DNA from: Pagrus major
Lineage: Eukaryota > Chordata > Actinopteri > Spariformes > Sparidae
Length of the DNA: 64,000 nt
Direction of reading: 5' to 3'
NCBI RefSeq assembly: GCF_040436345.1
Contig: NC_133223.1
Coordinates: forward strand, 30,367,493 to 30,431,492
Shown here: positions 37,201-51,022 of the stretch, piece by piece
How positions within the stretch are numbered: position 1 is the stretch's first letter
Layout: each line of letters opens with the position of its first letter
The notes under the pieces: model-generated
The model's database searches: none
What the model was told of the DNA's origin: nothing
The model's input: only the letters and a program-made list of their open reading frames with translations
Program-made: the position numbers and the translations under genes

Positions 37201-40200
37201 AAACAGTCTGATCCACAAGCCTCCCATAACACTGCTCTCCCACAGCTGGACATCGTGCAGCAGGAGTATATTCATGAGTCGGGTCTGCAGCAGTTTGAGG
37301 TGGTCAAGGCGGCTTTCAATGATTCTGGAAACTGGCTGGCAACAGTAGAGGAAAGAAAACAGAAAGGCGCTGAGCTGGAGCTCAACTTGAAGCTGTGGGC
37401 GTTTGACGAACAGACACAGAGGTACAGACTCCTGAATTATACATGATGTTTCAGCCAGTCGGTGGCTCTGTTCAGACCTGGTATCAACATCTGTCCTGAG
37501 AGATCCAATCACAGGTGGGCAGCTCTCAGTACAGGTGTGAATGGACCTAATCCAGATGAGATCTGATCACTCAGACCACATTCAGAAGAGGGAGAAGAAG
37601 AAGAAGCAATCAGTTTCAGTTGATCTAAACTTCCCCCAGACTCCCTTTAAAAATCACTCCGTTTTAAGAGTTGTTGAGTTTGGAGAAACTTAACAAACTT
37701 AGTGAAACTTTGCTGCGGCAAATTCTAAATCATTTGGGCCTTTTTGTAAATTTGGCAAATGTTAAACATGAAGATATTTATTTTTTTATGTAAAAAACAT
37801 TGTTTTCATTTGGAACAGTGATGTTTGTGTGAACTGAAGGACTTAGAGCTGTCCACGGATCACTTAATACCAGGTCTGAACAGGGTCAATGACACAGATA
37901 CATTCAGTGGTGGACTCTTCTAAAAGTGTTTTCGGGATTGTAAAACCCTTCTAACCTTCTTACTGTATCACCTGCAGTTTTGTGCTGAACACGACCATCT
38001 CGGCCCCCCACGAGGCCCAGATTACAGGCATGTGCTTCAGCCACGCAACCGACAGCCAGACCACCATGCTGGTCTCCACCAGCAAGGACGGGCACTTCAA
38101 AGCCTGGCAGCTGGCTGCACAATCCCAGACAGAGGGTAAGCAGTCTGTCATTCAAGCAAAACACGGAGTTTGGCTGAGTTGTGTCTGAGTGTGGTAATAT
38201 TTACCGCTCTCTTTTAATGTTTCTGACCGGTGAGCAGTTCAGATTTATTCTGTAAGAACTCGGTGTTCTTTACAGGTCAACAGTTCTGCAGCTAACTAAG
38301 TTACCCAGAGTGCTTTGTAAAACCATGATTCTGCACATTTTTATCCGTGGAGACGTCACTTTGAATCAGTCTGTCGGTGCCAGCCTCCACCGTTTTGGCT
38401 TCACAACACAGCAGGTTGAACGTCTGGCTGTGTTTCTCACTAATCCAACACTCTCTGTGTCTGTCTCCCTCTCTGCTGCCAGCAGACGAAGGTCCTTCCT
38501 GGTCGTGTGATTTCGTCGGAGCCTATCACGGCCTGGTGCCCGAGTGCTGCAGCTTCTCAGCCGACGGTTCTCTGCTGGCCGTCAGCTTTCAGGAGGTGGT
38601 GACCGTGTGGAGTCCGGCCTCCTGGGAGCTCCTGACGACGCTGTCGCAGCCACCAAAAGCCATCAGGTCAGAGCACTCAAACACCTGCACGCACCAGGGC
38701 TCATTACTGATTGTGCTTAAATTATCATTCAATGCCTGGTCAGATTTGTTTTAATATATTTTAGTTATCCATCTTCTTGCACAGATGTGTGCGGTTAAAT
38801 TTAAGAGTAACATATTCAGAGGTTGCTAGTTTAGACCCAGTTGCCAGTTTATATCATGATGCTTGGTGCCTTAAAATAATCATGTTGTAAAGGAGACTTT
38901 ACAGAAGCTGTAAACTGGGTGGTATCCCGGCAGAGTTCATGAACCAAATGATGATACTCTTCTAGTCGTGTCCTCGCACGCTGCCTTACAACCTTTTGAT
39001 TGCTGCAACGTCTGATTGGTTCTGGTTTAGCCGTACCAGACACGTGACTCAAATCATTTGGTCTTAATCAAGTCCCGAGTGTTTTTCTCTTGGGCAGCCA
39101 TCAAGTCAAGTCCCAAGATACTTGCAGCATCCGGGCTTTGAAAAGACAAAAGACAAGGTGTCATTACTAATATGTCTAATATTGATTTCCAGTTTATCTG
39201 ACTGCTTCCAAAAGTTTGTCAATTATTTAAATTGGTATTATAATTCTTGATATTCAGTGAAATAAATGTAATCAAACAAAAACAAAACTTATTTATTTCT
39301 TAATTTATAAGCAGTCAAAAGTATTTCCTCCTTCCTTCCATCACTTTTCAACAGTAAAACACTGACAGCCAGACAAAAATCTTTAAAAAACATAAAATAA
39401 ACACGGACGAGTGATTGAAGTCATCATGTCTCAAGTCAGGTCAACATGAAACACAGATAACAACAGTTTGTCTCGGTGAACAAACAACTAGTGATAGTAG
39501 AAGAACAAGATTAGTACAAACTGATATAACAGACTGGATCAGGAACATCGAGGATTTACATCCAGATTAACAACAAACAGAGTAACAACTGACAGAACAA
39601 ACAGTGAACAGCATTTCTTAACGCACGAGGCTGATGTTGTGTTACATTTCCTAACCGTCCACTTTCTGACTTCCTCACAGCGTCTCCGAGCTCGGCGGTT
39701 CCTCCACGAGATGAGCAACAAATATAATGTTTAATTTTAAAAGCTGGGGACTGAAGTTTTTAGTAAACGTGACTCAAACAGGAGTTAACAGTTTGTGTTT
39801 CAGCTGCAGATTAATCCATGTTTGATGCTCTACTGAGTATTTAGGGCAGCAGGACAGTGTGTGTGTGTGTGTGTGTGTGTTCATGGTAATGAAGGGACAC
39901 ACAGTGTGGCTCATTGATGCATTTTGATGTGGAGCTCTTGGACACAGAGGCTTTAAATACAAACACAATACTAGTTATTAGGACACATTCATCGTCTTTT
40001 AAGACCCGATGCAACGTTTGTGTGTTTCTCCCTTTGGAGCTCGATGCATCGTAAACATGTTTTGGATGAAGTTGTCACTTTCATGCATTGTGATTCATTA
40101 ATGGACATTGTAGCAACGTCTTAAGCTCTTAAATGGTTTTTATTTCAAGTTTCTATCTGCTCCAGACGTACGCTCCAAGGTACACGCCCCCACTTCAGGA

Positions 40201-40812
40201 GATATTTTTCCGCTCTGTCCTGCATCCTATATGACATCCTTTCATAAGCAGCTACTTTGCCTAATTCAGTCAGCCAGTCCTGAAAAGGAGGTTCTCCAGG
40301 TTTCTTCCACTTCCTGAAGATAATCCGTCGTCCAATCATGATAGCAGCCTGTGTCCAAGAATATGTGGACAAAAGTACAAAAATAAAGGAAGCTGGATGG
40401 TGCAACTTTAAGGGCCCGTGTCCACATCGTGTTTATTTCCGGCTGAAAATTGTGGCTGTGCAGTCAGGAGTGCTGAGATGAAGCGGTTGTGCGCTGAGAG
40501 AGAAAACGCTGCACGCACATCTTGTCTCTGCAACAACAATATCTCGACAACCTCCGCTGGCACAATTGGGGGGGAAAAAAGATGCTGGCACTCAGAGAAA
40601 ACGCTATGTGGACACAGGCTCTTATTGCAAGAAAATTAGCTAAATAAGGAACCAACTGTTGTCTGAACTGCAGGTGCACTCAGTTAATATCAGTTGTGGA
40701 GCTGCTGTACTGTAAAATGGTTATTTCCTCCTGTCTCCTGGAAGAACAGAGCGGCCTTTCATTCAGACAAACATACAAGTAACAGAGGACAGTTACTTAA
40801 AGCACAGTGTGT

Positions 40813-40888
<76 letters not shown>

Positions 40889-43800
40889 CCTCACTAAGCA
40901 ACCAGTTGTTTTATAGTCTGGCCGTTTCTCTGTTCGCTGTCGAGGACAGTTAAATAACCTCGTCGTCTCATTGGCAGAGGTCCAGGCTCGTTCCTCTCAG
41001 CAGAAGTGCTGCCTGTCAGCCGCCTGCAGTTTCGCAACGTTGCTCGAGTCTCAGAAATGTTGTCCCCTCCGCTGAAGAAGGGGGCCCTTCCGGTCAACGA
41101 GGACACGAAACCACTGCTGCTGGTTTCTGTACCACTTTTCTGCAGCGGGACCAGAACTCTGAGTCAGCATTTTAGAATATTTGGAAGAAAAACAAAAGAG
41201 AGCTGACCTGCAGGTTTTTAATCTGAAAAATGAAGAAGCAGAGAAACATTTTAACTGTCCAGAAACTTCTTGAAGCAAAACCAATCATCATGAGGAGACA
41301 TTTCCTGCGTAACGAGGGAGCTGAGGGGGAGTTTGTGCTTATTAAGGCTTCAAAGTTGAAGAACGTTGATGGTCAGATGTTGTGACAGCTGCCCCGGGTA
41401 CCCCCTTACACAACCACCACCTATGGATGTGTAGAGCCGGGTCGACTGTTCAACCTCCAACCTCACCGACTACAGACTCTTTGCCTCTTTTTCATCGGGC
41501 TTATTAAATAGACAAAATTCACCTTTTAGCACGAGAATGTCCCTTTAAATAACACGGTTGATACGTAGAAGGCAGCATTTTGAAGTTCTGAAATTGATCC
41601 ATCTTCCAGACGCAGATTTTCCGGCTCTTTGGTTCTTCGTGGGTGTTCAGACTCTTTACTTGCGTGTTCCCATTTGAAGCCCCCAAAGCGGAAAACTCAA
41701 AAGCTAATCCTGTGAAATATGTGCGGTGTCGAGGGGGGGGGGCGGGTTGCACTTGAGATTCTTTATAGTCACAAGAAAACAAAAGAGACTTTTTTTTTTT
41801 TCCCTCCTCCACCAGGAATCTTTGTTTTGGGCGACTAAGCTGCTCCAAGTATCTGCTGGGAACCACCGCCAGCAACCTGCTCTGCTGCTGGAACCTCCTC
41901 ACCTGCTCATGTGAGACTGCAACAAAAAAAAAAATCACATTTGTCGCATTTTAGTTCAGTTCGTGCTCATTAATGATACGTTTCTGTTTCTCCTCAGTGG
42001 AGTGGAGCACCTCGATGGACGTCAGCCTGCTGCTGGCCGACCCGCTCTCCGAGAACATGGCTGCCTTCTGCTGTCAGGCTGGATGCACCGACTGTAAGAT
42101 TTAAACTGAGATTTTGCTTTTTTTAAGTCGTAATCGCACCTTTTTAAAAACACATTTTAAACCCAAAGCAACAGGTTTAAAGCACAGTATGTAATTCCTG
42201 CCACTAATCTCAATCAAAACAATAACAAAAGACGTAGTTTGACTCGTCTCTAATGTGACTGAAGTTTCATTCAGGCTACGTTCAGTCATGTTCACAGAGT
42301 TACTTCCGTTTCCCTGAAAGTAGTCACAACAGTTGACAAATGAAGCGCGCAGTTACCCCGAGTACAATTGAAGGCAACATTCCCCGAATACCTGAATTCC
42401 CTGAAATGGATGTCAACTGTTGGTGTGAGGCTGGCGGTGGGAGCCACTGTCAGGCCGTGTCCTCCTCCCTCCGTTATCTCTGTGCTACTGTTTTTAAAAT
42501 CCCTGTTGCTACACGGAACAACAACAACAACAACAACCACCTCTAAACTAGCAACCTACACGCTGAAACTGGCAATGGTACGACTACCTAAACAAGCTAA
42601 CAGCAGGGATTTAACCATTTTAATTGCAGGACTTGGTTCCCTGAGTGCAAAACATGTTCCCCTGATACCATTTTGTAGGAGCACCGTCGCTGCACTCTGG
42701 GCTCGGCACCACCCGAGACGACTGTGATTGTTTTAAAGAAATGCAAACAAGCCAGAGCATTTTTTTGTTCCCAGTATAATGATCTTCGCTGGTTTTTCTC
42801 TCTCCTCTGTTTTTAGTGTTTGTGTTTAAACCCAGCGAGCCTCGGCCGCTGTTTTCCCAGAAGGCCGTGTGCTCGGGGATGGTGACTCGCGCCGTCTTCG
42901 CCCCGAGGGAGGAGATGCTGGAGAGCTGCGAGGAGAGCAGCCAGTGGCTCAACCGCTCCCAGCTGCACTTCCTCACTCAGTACATGGTAAACAGCACAAA
43001 CAGGAAAACAGTCTGTTAAAAAGATAAGAAGTCGGCTGTGCTCTTGTTTTCATACGTTTAGGAAGAACTAATATATTCATACTATGTATATATTTCACAC
43101 CTCAGACACAGCTGATGATATTTTTATATATTTGGTGCTCTGACTGATTTGTTTTGATTGTGCCAAGGGATGATTACGGATTTTAATAAGGTGATGTTTT
43201 TTTACTAATTGGCCTCGTGAGGATGACATCATAACTTATAGACAGTGACAGTGTGAAGTAAAGATACAATAGAAGTATTATTAGTGGTGTTTGTTTTGTT
43301 TTAGTCTTTGTTTTGTTCTTTTTGTCTTTTTCTTCATCATAAAACTAAAAGAAAATTGTGAGAATGCTGCAAATATGAAGAACATCAGATGTAATATAAA
43401 GTTAATGTTTTTGTAAGATTACAACATTAAAGTATAAAAAATTAAATAAAAGTACATGATATGAAATGTGCAAAAGTAAATTACATGGAAGTTTATATAG
43501 TAAACCTCAGGTTGACCAGTTATTGGATCGAGTATTCCACATTTTCTGATTACTATTTTTTTATTCAGTTGCCGATACAGCGTGTAATCTGCAAAGTAAC
43601 TAGTAACTAAAGTAATCACATAAATTTAGTGGAGTAAAAAGTACAATATTTGCCTCAAAAAGGTAGAGTGGATGTATAAAGTAGCAGAAAATGGAAATAG
43701 TCAAGTAAAGTACCACAAAATTGTACTTAAGTACAGTACTCTTTTTTTGCTTTACTTCTTACTTCGTGAGCTGGTCTGCTATTGATTGATTGATTGATTG

Positions 43801-45797
43801 GTTGGTTGGTTGGTACGGGGAACACGACTCTGACACTTGATGCAAACGTGTTCACTACAAAGAAATGATGAAACAAACAGCGAGCAGGAAACGTGTGAAT
43901 CCAGTCAAACTAAATGTAAACAAGCTAAATGTTAATATTCAGTCTGAATGTCAGATATTATCATGTAATCTTAGTTATAAGATACTTCATTGAAAGGACT
44001 TCTTGTGTTGATGCTGACGTTGACTCTCCTCTGCAGGACCTCATGACATTCACCACCAAGACAGAAGAGGAGAGACTGATGGCGTCCAGCAAACAGGTAC
44101 AGCACACACAGCGGTGAACAAGTATTCAGATCCTTTACTGAAGTAAAAGTACTAATACCACACTGATATACTGAAATACTCAAGTAAAAGTCCTGGATTT
44201 CAGCAGCTTCATGACGATGCATTTTCCAGGTGATCAAGAGTGTTTTTAAAGAGTTTATTTATCTGAAGGAGGAGAATTTTCTGACCACACAAAGAAACAC
44301 TTCATCCTGCAGTTTATCACAAACGTCCAACATCAGCACTTCTGGTGATTCACGGTTAAAACCGGTTTAAACATTACAAACCAGCAGAATAAAAAGCCCT
44401 GGGCAGGACTGACTCCCGCAGCAGTTGTTGCTTCAGGTTTTTCTCCTTGGATGAACACCGGCTGATGGTGAAGAGTTCAGTTCCAGTTCAGTTCCAGGAG
44501 CTGGCACGAGGATCTGTGGATTCATGTTGCTTTTGTTTTCTTCTCCAAATAACCCCCCTCAGTTTCTCTCATCTTTACTGCCCTCATCAAATACAAACAG
44601 CACTGCTGAACATCTACCTCTGTACAAACTGTTGACCTACTTTTCCCTCACACTTTTTTTTTATTAATGTGAGACGTTTCCTGCTCTTCCTGACATTGTA
44701 ATCTCTTCTTCTTCCCCCTTCAAGCTTGTGATCGATGACAGCGTCGCCATGACGCCGTTCTACCTGTTGCTGGGGAAACATCGGCAACAGCAACAGGGAG
44801 GTGACGACCCGCGGAGCGGCGTGTCTGCGGAGAGGACGCCTCTGCCTCAGGGATCCGTGGCTATCAAAGAGGTGGGTAGCTCAGCCCTGCGTGGATGAAT
44901 GTCCACTATGTGTTGTGTTTACGTTTTCTGACATGTAATTGTTTGCTTGACGGTACTGGTCGCTGAAATTCATATAGAGAATATTTATTTAAAGGCACGA
45001 TGTGGTAAAGTTAGAAAATTATTGTTATTAGTGACACCGGTGGCCGTGATGTGAACTGCAGTCAGCATTATACCGTTAATAGCTGTAATGTTCCTATATT
45101 TTATTTGTGCCACTGGCTGTGTGATGCTACCAAGCTTAGTTTTTTGACGTGTTGTATATTAAACCTTGTTTTTTTTCTTTTGGCGACAGCTTCTGCAGAC
45201 CCCGGCCCACGTCTTGCCCTCCACCTCTTTCCTCTGCTCCATGTTTGTTCAGTCTCTGTTGATCTCCGTTACAGACGCCAGGTCAGTACTCTTAAGAACT
45301 TCAACTTCAGTTTTCTGAATGAATATCTGAATATTTGTTCTTAAATAATAAGCCAATAAAAGCTGCAAATTAGAGGAGTCGTATTGGGAATCTGTGACCG
45401 ATAATATCAGCATGAGTCGACAAAAACACTGCAGGCTTCACGTGATTCGTCAACTTAAGACCCAGGCTAAAACGGGGCACATGGGAAAATTCTGACTTAG
45501 TTGTTTATCTCAGAAAATATGCAGAGTCACGTTAACTTCTTTTTTTTTTTCTCCATGGGATCTCATGGCCTCAGGGAGGAAAGTAAACATGCCGAGGAGG
45601 AAATGGAGAGCGAGAAAGAGGAAGAGGATTCAGAGGAGGAAATGGAATCCAGCCGCACGAGACCGGAGCAGCAGGCGGCGGTGGGAGGCGATGCAGCCGA
45701 GTCCGCAGCCCCCGCTCTGACAAAGGCTCAGGCTAGGGAACTGAGGAGGGTGAAGAAACTCGACCACAGCTGGCTCGCAGGCCTCCTGGACTCATGA
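31281..45797 (+). CDS. wdr75: WD repeat-containing protein 75 (SSU processome, UTP17 type), 21 coding exons
   Basis: Nucleolar WD-repeat protein of the small-subunit processome, needed for RNA polymerase I transcription and pre-18S rRNA processing. Exons: 31281-31366, 32252-32381, 32783-32848, 33336-33438, 34632-34756, 34971-35041, 35555-35671, 36008-36096, 36295-36453, 36604-36663, 36950-37065, 37246-37421, 37978-38135, 38486-38666, 41816-41910, 41998-42093, 42817-42986, 44037-44096, 44725-44871, 45190-45281, 45575-45797. They total 2,520 nt, 839 aa (human 830), all phases consistent. Start MVEHGDIRVVHRGGSKINF sits in a good Kozak context (AACATGG). Recognisable blocks: CSADGTVRLWDFTDGILIK, NTFTCVACHPNDDCIATGHE, LVLNGKPGHLQFYSLQ, LFVFKPSEPRPL, and the tail LDHSWLAGLLDS. 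The last exon begins with an acidic Glu-rich stretch (EEEMESEKEEEDSEEE), as in the family. Confidence 0.96.
31598..32060. repeat. about 176-bp tandem repeat, roughly 2.7 copies, in wdr75 intron 1
   Basis: The anchor AATCTAGTCCAG begins at 31,613, 31,788 and 31,966, giving periods of 175 and 178 bp. Each copy continues with a TTTGA-type block, GACCTGGTCCRATGTGGTCT-like sequence and a GAAAAA run. The copies are visibly diverged. Confidence 0.75.
34290..34440. repeat. AAGTA-type teleost repeat fragment
   Basis: Shares GTAGTGGAGTAAAAA and the following TTTGCCTC block with the element at 27,550-28,407. It lies in wdr75 intron 4. Confidence 0.6.
34577..34630. repeat. (TG)n tract forming the acceptor region of wdr75 exon 5
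   Basis: An imperfect TG/CG repeat of about 54 bp ends in TGTGTGTGCAG, directly at the start of the exon at 34,632. A classical polypyrimidine tract is missing; the TG repeat occupies its place. Confidence 0.85.
39857..39880. repeat. (TG)n microsatellite
   Basis: About 24 bp of pure TG in wdr75 intron 14. Confidence 0.9.
40140..40405 (-). pseudogene. truncated L1-type retrotransposon ORF2 C-terminus
   Basis: The minus strand is open over 86 codons and reads AAIMIGRRIIFRKWKKPGEP, then a DWLTEL block, and ERMSYRMQDRAEKYLLKWG. This order (Trp-Lys-x-Pro, then a WL...E helix, then ERxxYxxxxxxxxxxxKW) is the usual carboxy end of L1-clade ORF2 proteins in fish. Only this end is present, so it is a dead 5'-truncated insertion. 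Confidence 0.6.
40411..40623. mobile_element. MITE with GTGTCCACAT termini
   Basis: The left end GGCCCGTGTCCACAT is mirrored by ATGTGGACACAGGCTC at the right, and the inner GAGAAAACGCT word occurs twice. It is next to the L1 fragment in wdr75 intron 14. A related left end lies near 19,700 (GGCCCTGTCCACAT). Confidence 0.65.
40809..40887. repeat. (CA)n microsatellite
   Basis: About 78 bp of pure CA, the longest pure dinucleotide tract in the window, in wdr75 intron 14. Confidence 0.95.
43400..43740. repeat. AAGTA-type teleost repeat fragment
   Basis: Contains TAATCTGCAAAGTAACTAGT and GTGGAGTAAAAAGTAC, shared with 28,200-28,400. It lies in the wdr75 intron between the exons ending at 42,986 and starting at 44,037. 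Confidence 0.6.
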
Positions 45798-46148
45798 TCA
45801 TGACTGTGTACAAAGACTCACACAGATACAGAGCTTATAGAAAGTTTTCATCAGTGGATTATTTGTTTTTTATCGTTTTATAACGTCATGAATCAGAGTG
45901 GGTTTCTTCTTCTAGAAACAAGAGTGTTGACAAAAGTCTCTCTTCAGATACAAAACAGAAAATATTTGATTGCGTAAGTGTCCGCCTCTTGGCAGCAGTC
46001 GCAGCTTTGAGTCGACGTTGACAAGTTTATATCAGCTTCCAAGTCTTCTGATGAAGGCTGGGTTGAATTTAGGTCACTGTCGAATATAAACAGTATTGTT
46101 TCTGAGTCGTTCGTGTGTAGCTTTTGGCTGCCGTGCCTGTGGTTGTTA

Positions 46149-46154
46149 AATAAA
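46149..46154 (+). terminator. wdr75: candidate wdr75 polyadenylation signal
   Basis: AATAAA about 350 nt after the wdr75 stop codon, followed closely by a second AAATAAA. Another AATAAA lies near 47,722, so alternative 3' ends are possible. Confidence 0.45.
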
Positions 46155-49100
46155 AAATAAATCCAAGTTTCCAAGTCACGGTCAAGGATTTCTCTGTGTT
46201 CAGCTGCGGTTCTGATCACCAAACCTACAACTAGCTGCAATTTTCAATCAGTTGATTTCCCCTTTTTTCTTCTTTGGACGAGTAAAAGCATGCAAGAGCT
46301 CTGCAGGACTTGTAATTTTTGAAAACAGCGATCCTTAGTGAAATGTTTACTTGCTAAACTTCTCCAGACTCCTCCCAGCCGACCCCTCAATGCTCGGCAG
46401 GACGATCCGTTCACCAGACTTCATGCGAGGACTAGCGTGTTTCTGCTGAAGATATAATTCAGAATTATTATCAACAAGCTCAGTTTTGGCTTCAAAAGTG
46501 TAATTTCGGTCTCCCACATGCCTGCTGGTGATCACTGACACTGCAGGGGCCTGTGTTGTTCATCAAAGATACTTTTTCAGTACCACATGTTTAAAACAGT
46601 AAGATGATCAGCATTTTAACCCCAGGCTGCACAGATATTCACAATATTATAAATGTGTTTGTGTTCAGTTCACTTTTCAGTAGCCTTTTTTGGATGTTTA
46701 GGTTTTTGAAAGAGGTTCTGAGTAAAGTTTTATTTCTTGTGTTGTATCAGAAAAGTGGAATTATTGCCATCTTTGATTAATTTTTATGATTGGACTCAGT
46801 CGGACTGAGTGATATCGAGCGCCTTCGAGTGTCCTTCTGACTCTCAGTAGGTTTGTATTTGTACATAATATAAACGTTACCACCACTTGGAGGGATCATA
46901 AGCTTGTAGTAGTATTTATCTAAAGTGGGAAACTGACCTACGATCATGGTTGTTGGAACAATGTACTGAAGATCAGCCTCACATGATGTAGTTTCATGAC
47001 AGGATATTAAAACCTGGATCTTTATTTAACTTACTTTGCAATGCAGCTGGATGCACATGATCCTGTGCTCTCCTGAAGCCATCTTGAAAACCTTCGAGCT
47101 CTGCATGTGTGGAGTTTGAGTCTGATTGTTTTCCAGTTATTAGTCAGACCATGTTTTTCTGTTTTGAGAGGTAGTTGTCCCACATCATGAACACATTGTG
47201 ATTATGTTGTTTGTTTTGTTTGTAACAGTTTAATAATCACAGTATTAAACTCGAGGGTGAACTTTTGCTGAACTGAAATAAGAGCAGCGAACATCACTGA
47301 AGGTTTTTCTTGATGAAAAAGATGTTTTTTCACTTTTCTCTCGATGGCTTCAGTGAGAGTTTGATTTACCAAACCTTCTACTGTTGATCTGATTGGTTGA
47401 AGCCTGTGATAAACTTTTCCACGAACGACTTCTTTAACTCAGACATCTTATTAATTAACATGTTTACTTGGTCCAGCTAAAAACAAGTGGCTGCTGCAGT
47501 TATAATTTCAGTATGTTACAGTGAAGGGATTAAATACTTACGCAATCATTTATTTTGATTTATTTGTGGAGACTTTTTTCAATTGTACATTAAAGCATTT
47601 TAGTTTTTTGTCAATCTGATTAAAAACTAATCAGATCCACTGTGATGAGGTGAAAACTGTCTGTGGCACCGTCTGCGTGCACATTTATGTGCAAATACAC
47701 ATTTTTCTACACTTCAAAACGTAATAAAACTATTGAATTCTTTCTTTAAGCTGTCGTCCTCTGATTTCGCCTCGTCCGTCACCTTGTTGCACAACCTCAG
47801 TGTGTCTTCCAGAGTCCAAACTCACACCTTTATCCGTGGTCAGTAGTGTGTGTGATGAAATTTGAATGGCGGTCATATACCCGGTATGTGCATGACGTTA
47901 CTCACGCTGTTGTATAAGCAGGTGAACTATGACACACAACAAAAAGAAAAAAAAGCATAACGACGTATATTTCGCCTGGAAATGCAACCCATGCGTTTTT
48001 ATTTTTTCTGCTTCGGTTCTTGGAAATCTTCTACATAAAGATTTCATGTGTGACCTTGACGAGTCACATAATCAGAGTTGTAAAGTCAGGCAGAGTCTTG
48101 AGTAACGAAAGCTGAAGTCCTGAGTAAGCTCTCTCTGAAGGAGCAGGTCACGTTTTGTTCCCACAGTTGGATAAGAAGCACTTTCATCTCAGCGTTTTTC
48201 AGTTCCTTTCTCGATCAGGTGCCCGAAGCCACAGACAGCAGATCCATCGTGTCGCTTCCTGACCTCTGACAGACATCGAGGAGCGTTGGTTGTCAAACTG
48301 GGTTACCCTACATATCCTTATCGAGTCCTGAGCTGTTCCCTATCTGTTTATTGGCTGATACGAGCTCAGATCCAGTAACTGTAAAAAAAAAACATGACAC
48401 AACACTCGAGCTCGGTCTGAAATTACAAGTGCAATATGTAAGAATTTAGTTGACAACATTAAAAAATGTTTTAACTGAAATTATCAACGGACGGTTTAAC
48501 GTCAGGAGGTTGTGTAGAGATGTTTAGCATGCTAGCCAGCTAGCAGCGTCCCATCCTCTTCCAAAGCTCCTGTGCTAGCCGTGTAAACACCGACACTCCA
48601 CTGGTGCTCCGAGCTTCCAGTCCAGACCACTAGATGCACAGCTAACTGAGCTAACAATGGACATTTTTTTACATATTGCTCCTTTAACTCTCTCTGAAAT
48701 GTGCATTAAGACAAAAAAAATCAGAAAAGAAAATTACTGAAATTCACTGCTGGATCTGTTTGTCCACTAACTTTGCAGACTGCAACAGACAGTCCTAATA
48801 TATCTAAAACAAGTTTATATAAAATATATTTAAGACTCAGAGGGTTTCTTTTGTGTCAATTAAAAAAAAACTGCTGCAAAGGGGGGAGGAAGTGGACACT
48901 GGGATTTTTGTGGAAGTGGGGCTTTGAGGATCTTTCTTTGGTTGTTTAGTTTACACGAGTTGTGAGATTGGTTTGGGTTACGCTCAGCCAATCAGACGCA
49001 GAGCAGCACGGGCCTGGGCTTCATAATAATTTGGAAGTGGATCATTAGAAATTAGCTTAAACTAGCACTTCATTAATATAGTATTGTCGGATACACAATG

Positions 49101-50399
49101 GACACAATTGATGCAGCAGAACCGGAATTATCTTTTCTACACCACACACGTGTTGCCTACACTACCCACAATGCAACTTGAGCTAGCGATTCATCCATGT
49201 ACACGAGAAAGCTAACGTTACCTTTACATGAACATTATCCAGCTAAAAACACATCATCACAATGTGTTTTTACATGCTGTGCAGCGATGTTGGACTGGTC
49301 GTTTGTTTACTTTAGCATACTCCATTTCTAAGCTAACGTTAGCTCTGAAGGGAAGCAGAAGACAGTGAAGACACTCGGGCCGCTTAAACTTCAATGAGTG
49401 AGATGTTTGTTTGTACATCTGAAATTTGTGACTCATTAGGCTTTCAGATTTTTTGTATATTTTTTTTATTTGACTTTTGTTTTCATTTTTGGGTGAACTG
49501 TGCCTTTAATGTGCTCTCTTAAACTAAGTAAGGTTATTTTCTTAGAGCGAGCAAACTCAATCAATTATCTGTAATAAATAACCCGAGCAGTGTTCGAGCT
49601 CTAACACCTGACTCTCTATCAGCCGTCGTATCAGCTGAAAGTTACTTCTGATATCAACTCTGAAGTTACAGTCGGAGGTTTTTCCTGGAAGTTTTCTTCT
49701 TCAGCAAAACACAAGAAAGCTTCGACACGAGACTCTGACTATAATGTTGATTTATTTAATAATAAACCTGCCTCTCTGTTCAGCTCATTACCTCAGGAGA
49801 TACTAGAGATCGTTCACATGAAGAGGCAGATATCTCCACTGTGTTCACTTATCTGGAGTTGCAGTTACTGCAGACATTGGACTTTCACTGCAGTCAGCGG
49901 CCTTTTCCCTCTCGTGTATATTCTGTAGTTATTCACGTATGAGGAGGAGCCTGTTTTTATTTAGATGTGATGAACCTCTGCTCCGACACTCATTAATCCT
50001 GTAGTCATAAAAAACATCTCAAGTGCAGGACAGATTTCAGTTCGGATTGTTTAAAGTTGTCTCTTTTGTCACAGAAAGCCTCCATCTTCAGGCTTCATGT
50101 AATGTTTTTTATTGCTGTTGTGAAAGGGTCATTAACACGTATTAGGCATTAATCACTTTTTTATTGGCCACATGTGAGCTGATTGTAACGTGAGGTGAAA
50201 CACTAGACCGTCCCGTCTCTCTCGGTTGTCTGTACGAGCCTGTGGGTGATCTGTTGAAGTTGTTTAAAGCTGCTGGACTGTGGATTTCTTCTTGAAGGAC
50301 TCGGGTCGGATTTCCCGCTACAGTCCAAAGAATGTGACTTTATGTACGCTCCCGAGCAGCAGTGGCTTAATGTTAACTAACGTTCTTTACTTCAGTTTA

Positions 50400-50575
50400 T
50401 TTACGTTATAAAAAAACAAGTCCCCATCTACTTCAGTTGTTTGGCAGAATGCTGTTTTGTTGTGAAGCTCCAGAAATGTTTTGTGGAAACTTCACCCGAC
50501 TTTCCGTCAGCATGGGGGGTGAGGATAATGACTTTTGACTTTTTTATTTTTGGGTGAACTGTTCCTTTAAAATGT
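50400..50575. mobile_element. half copy of the palindromic MITE
   Basis: On the minus strand this reads TTAAAGGAACAGTTCACCCA, then the CTTCACAACAAAACAGCATT block found in the stat4 intron copies, ending about 176 bp in. Only one arm is present, with no mirrored partner close by. A lone terminus of the same type (TTTTTGGGTGAACTG) also lies near 49,478-49,505. Confidence 0.65.
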
Positions 50576-50900
50576 GAGATAGCTTAAACAGACCATTTGA
50601 CTCAAAAAAGGTACTATTGTGTATTCATTCGCGGCCCCACTGCTTAGCGTTGGTATTTGGTGTTATGTAAAAGCTCTTAAAGTCGTACTAGCTCCTGATA
50701 TGACCGTCACAAAACACTCTTGGTTTCAAATAAGCAATTGAATAATTATACATGAAGTGTTTTAAATGCTAAAATGACCACAAAGTGCAGAGTCACAGCT
50801 CTCTAACATGCACATTACAGCCAAAAACCAGGTCACGCTTTGTCCTTTGTCCAGATCATCCAGCTCAGCTTAAAGTCACTCAGTTTAACAACGGCTGCCT

Positions 50901-50902
50901 GA

Positions 50903-50934
<32 letters not shown>

Positions 50935-50935
50935 C
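50901..50935. repeat. (AAAG)n microsatellite
   Basis: About eight GAAA units in a row. Confidence 0.9.
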
Positions 50936-50989
50936 AAAAATGGATTCTGGGAGGAAATTAGCTGCTAACTCTGCTGTGGTATGTGACGA

Positions 50990-50991
50990 CA

Positions 50992-51022
<31 letters not shown>
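50990..51022. repeat. (CA)n microsatellite
   Basis: About 32 bp of CA with one interruption. Confidence 0.9.

Larger units (their letters stand above)
38667..41815. other. wdr75 intron 14 (3.1 kb), repeat-rich
   Basis: The largest wdr75 intron. It holds a TG microsatellite (39,857-39,880), an L1-type fragment (40,140-40,405), a MITE (40,411-40,623) and a CA microsatellite (40,809-40,887). No extra exon is needed: exons 14 and 15 join in phase. Confidence 0.7.
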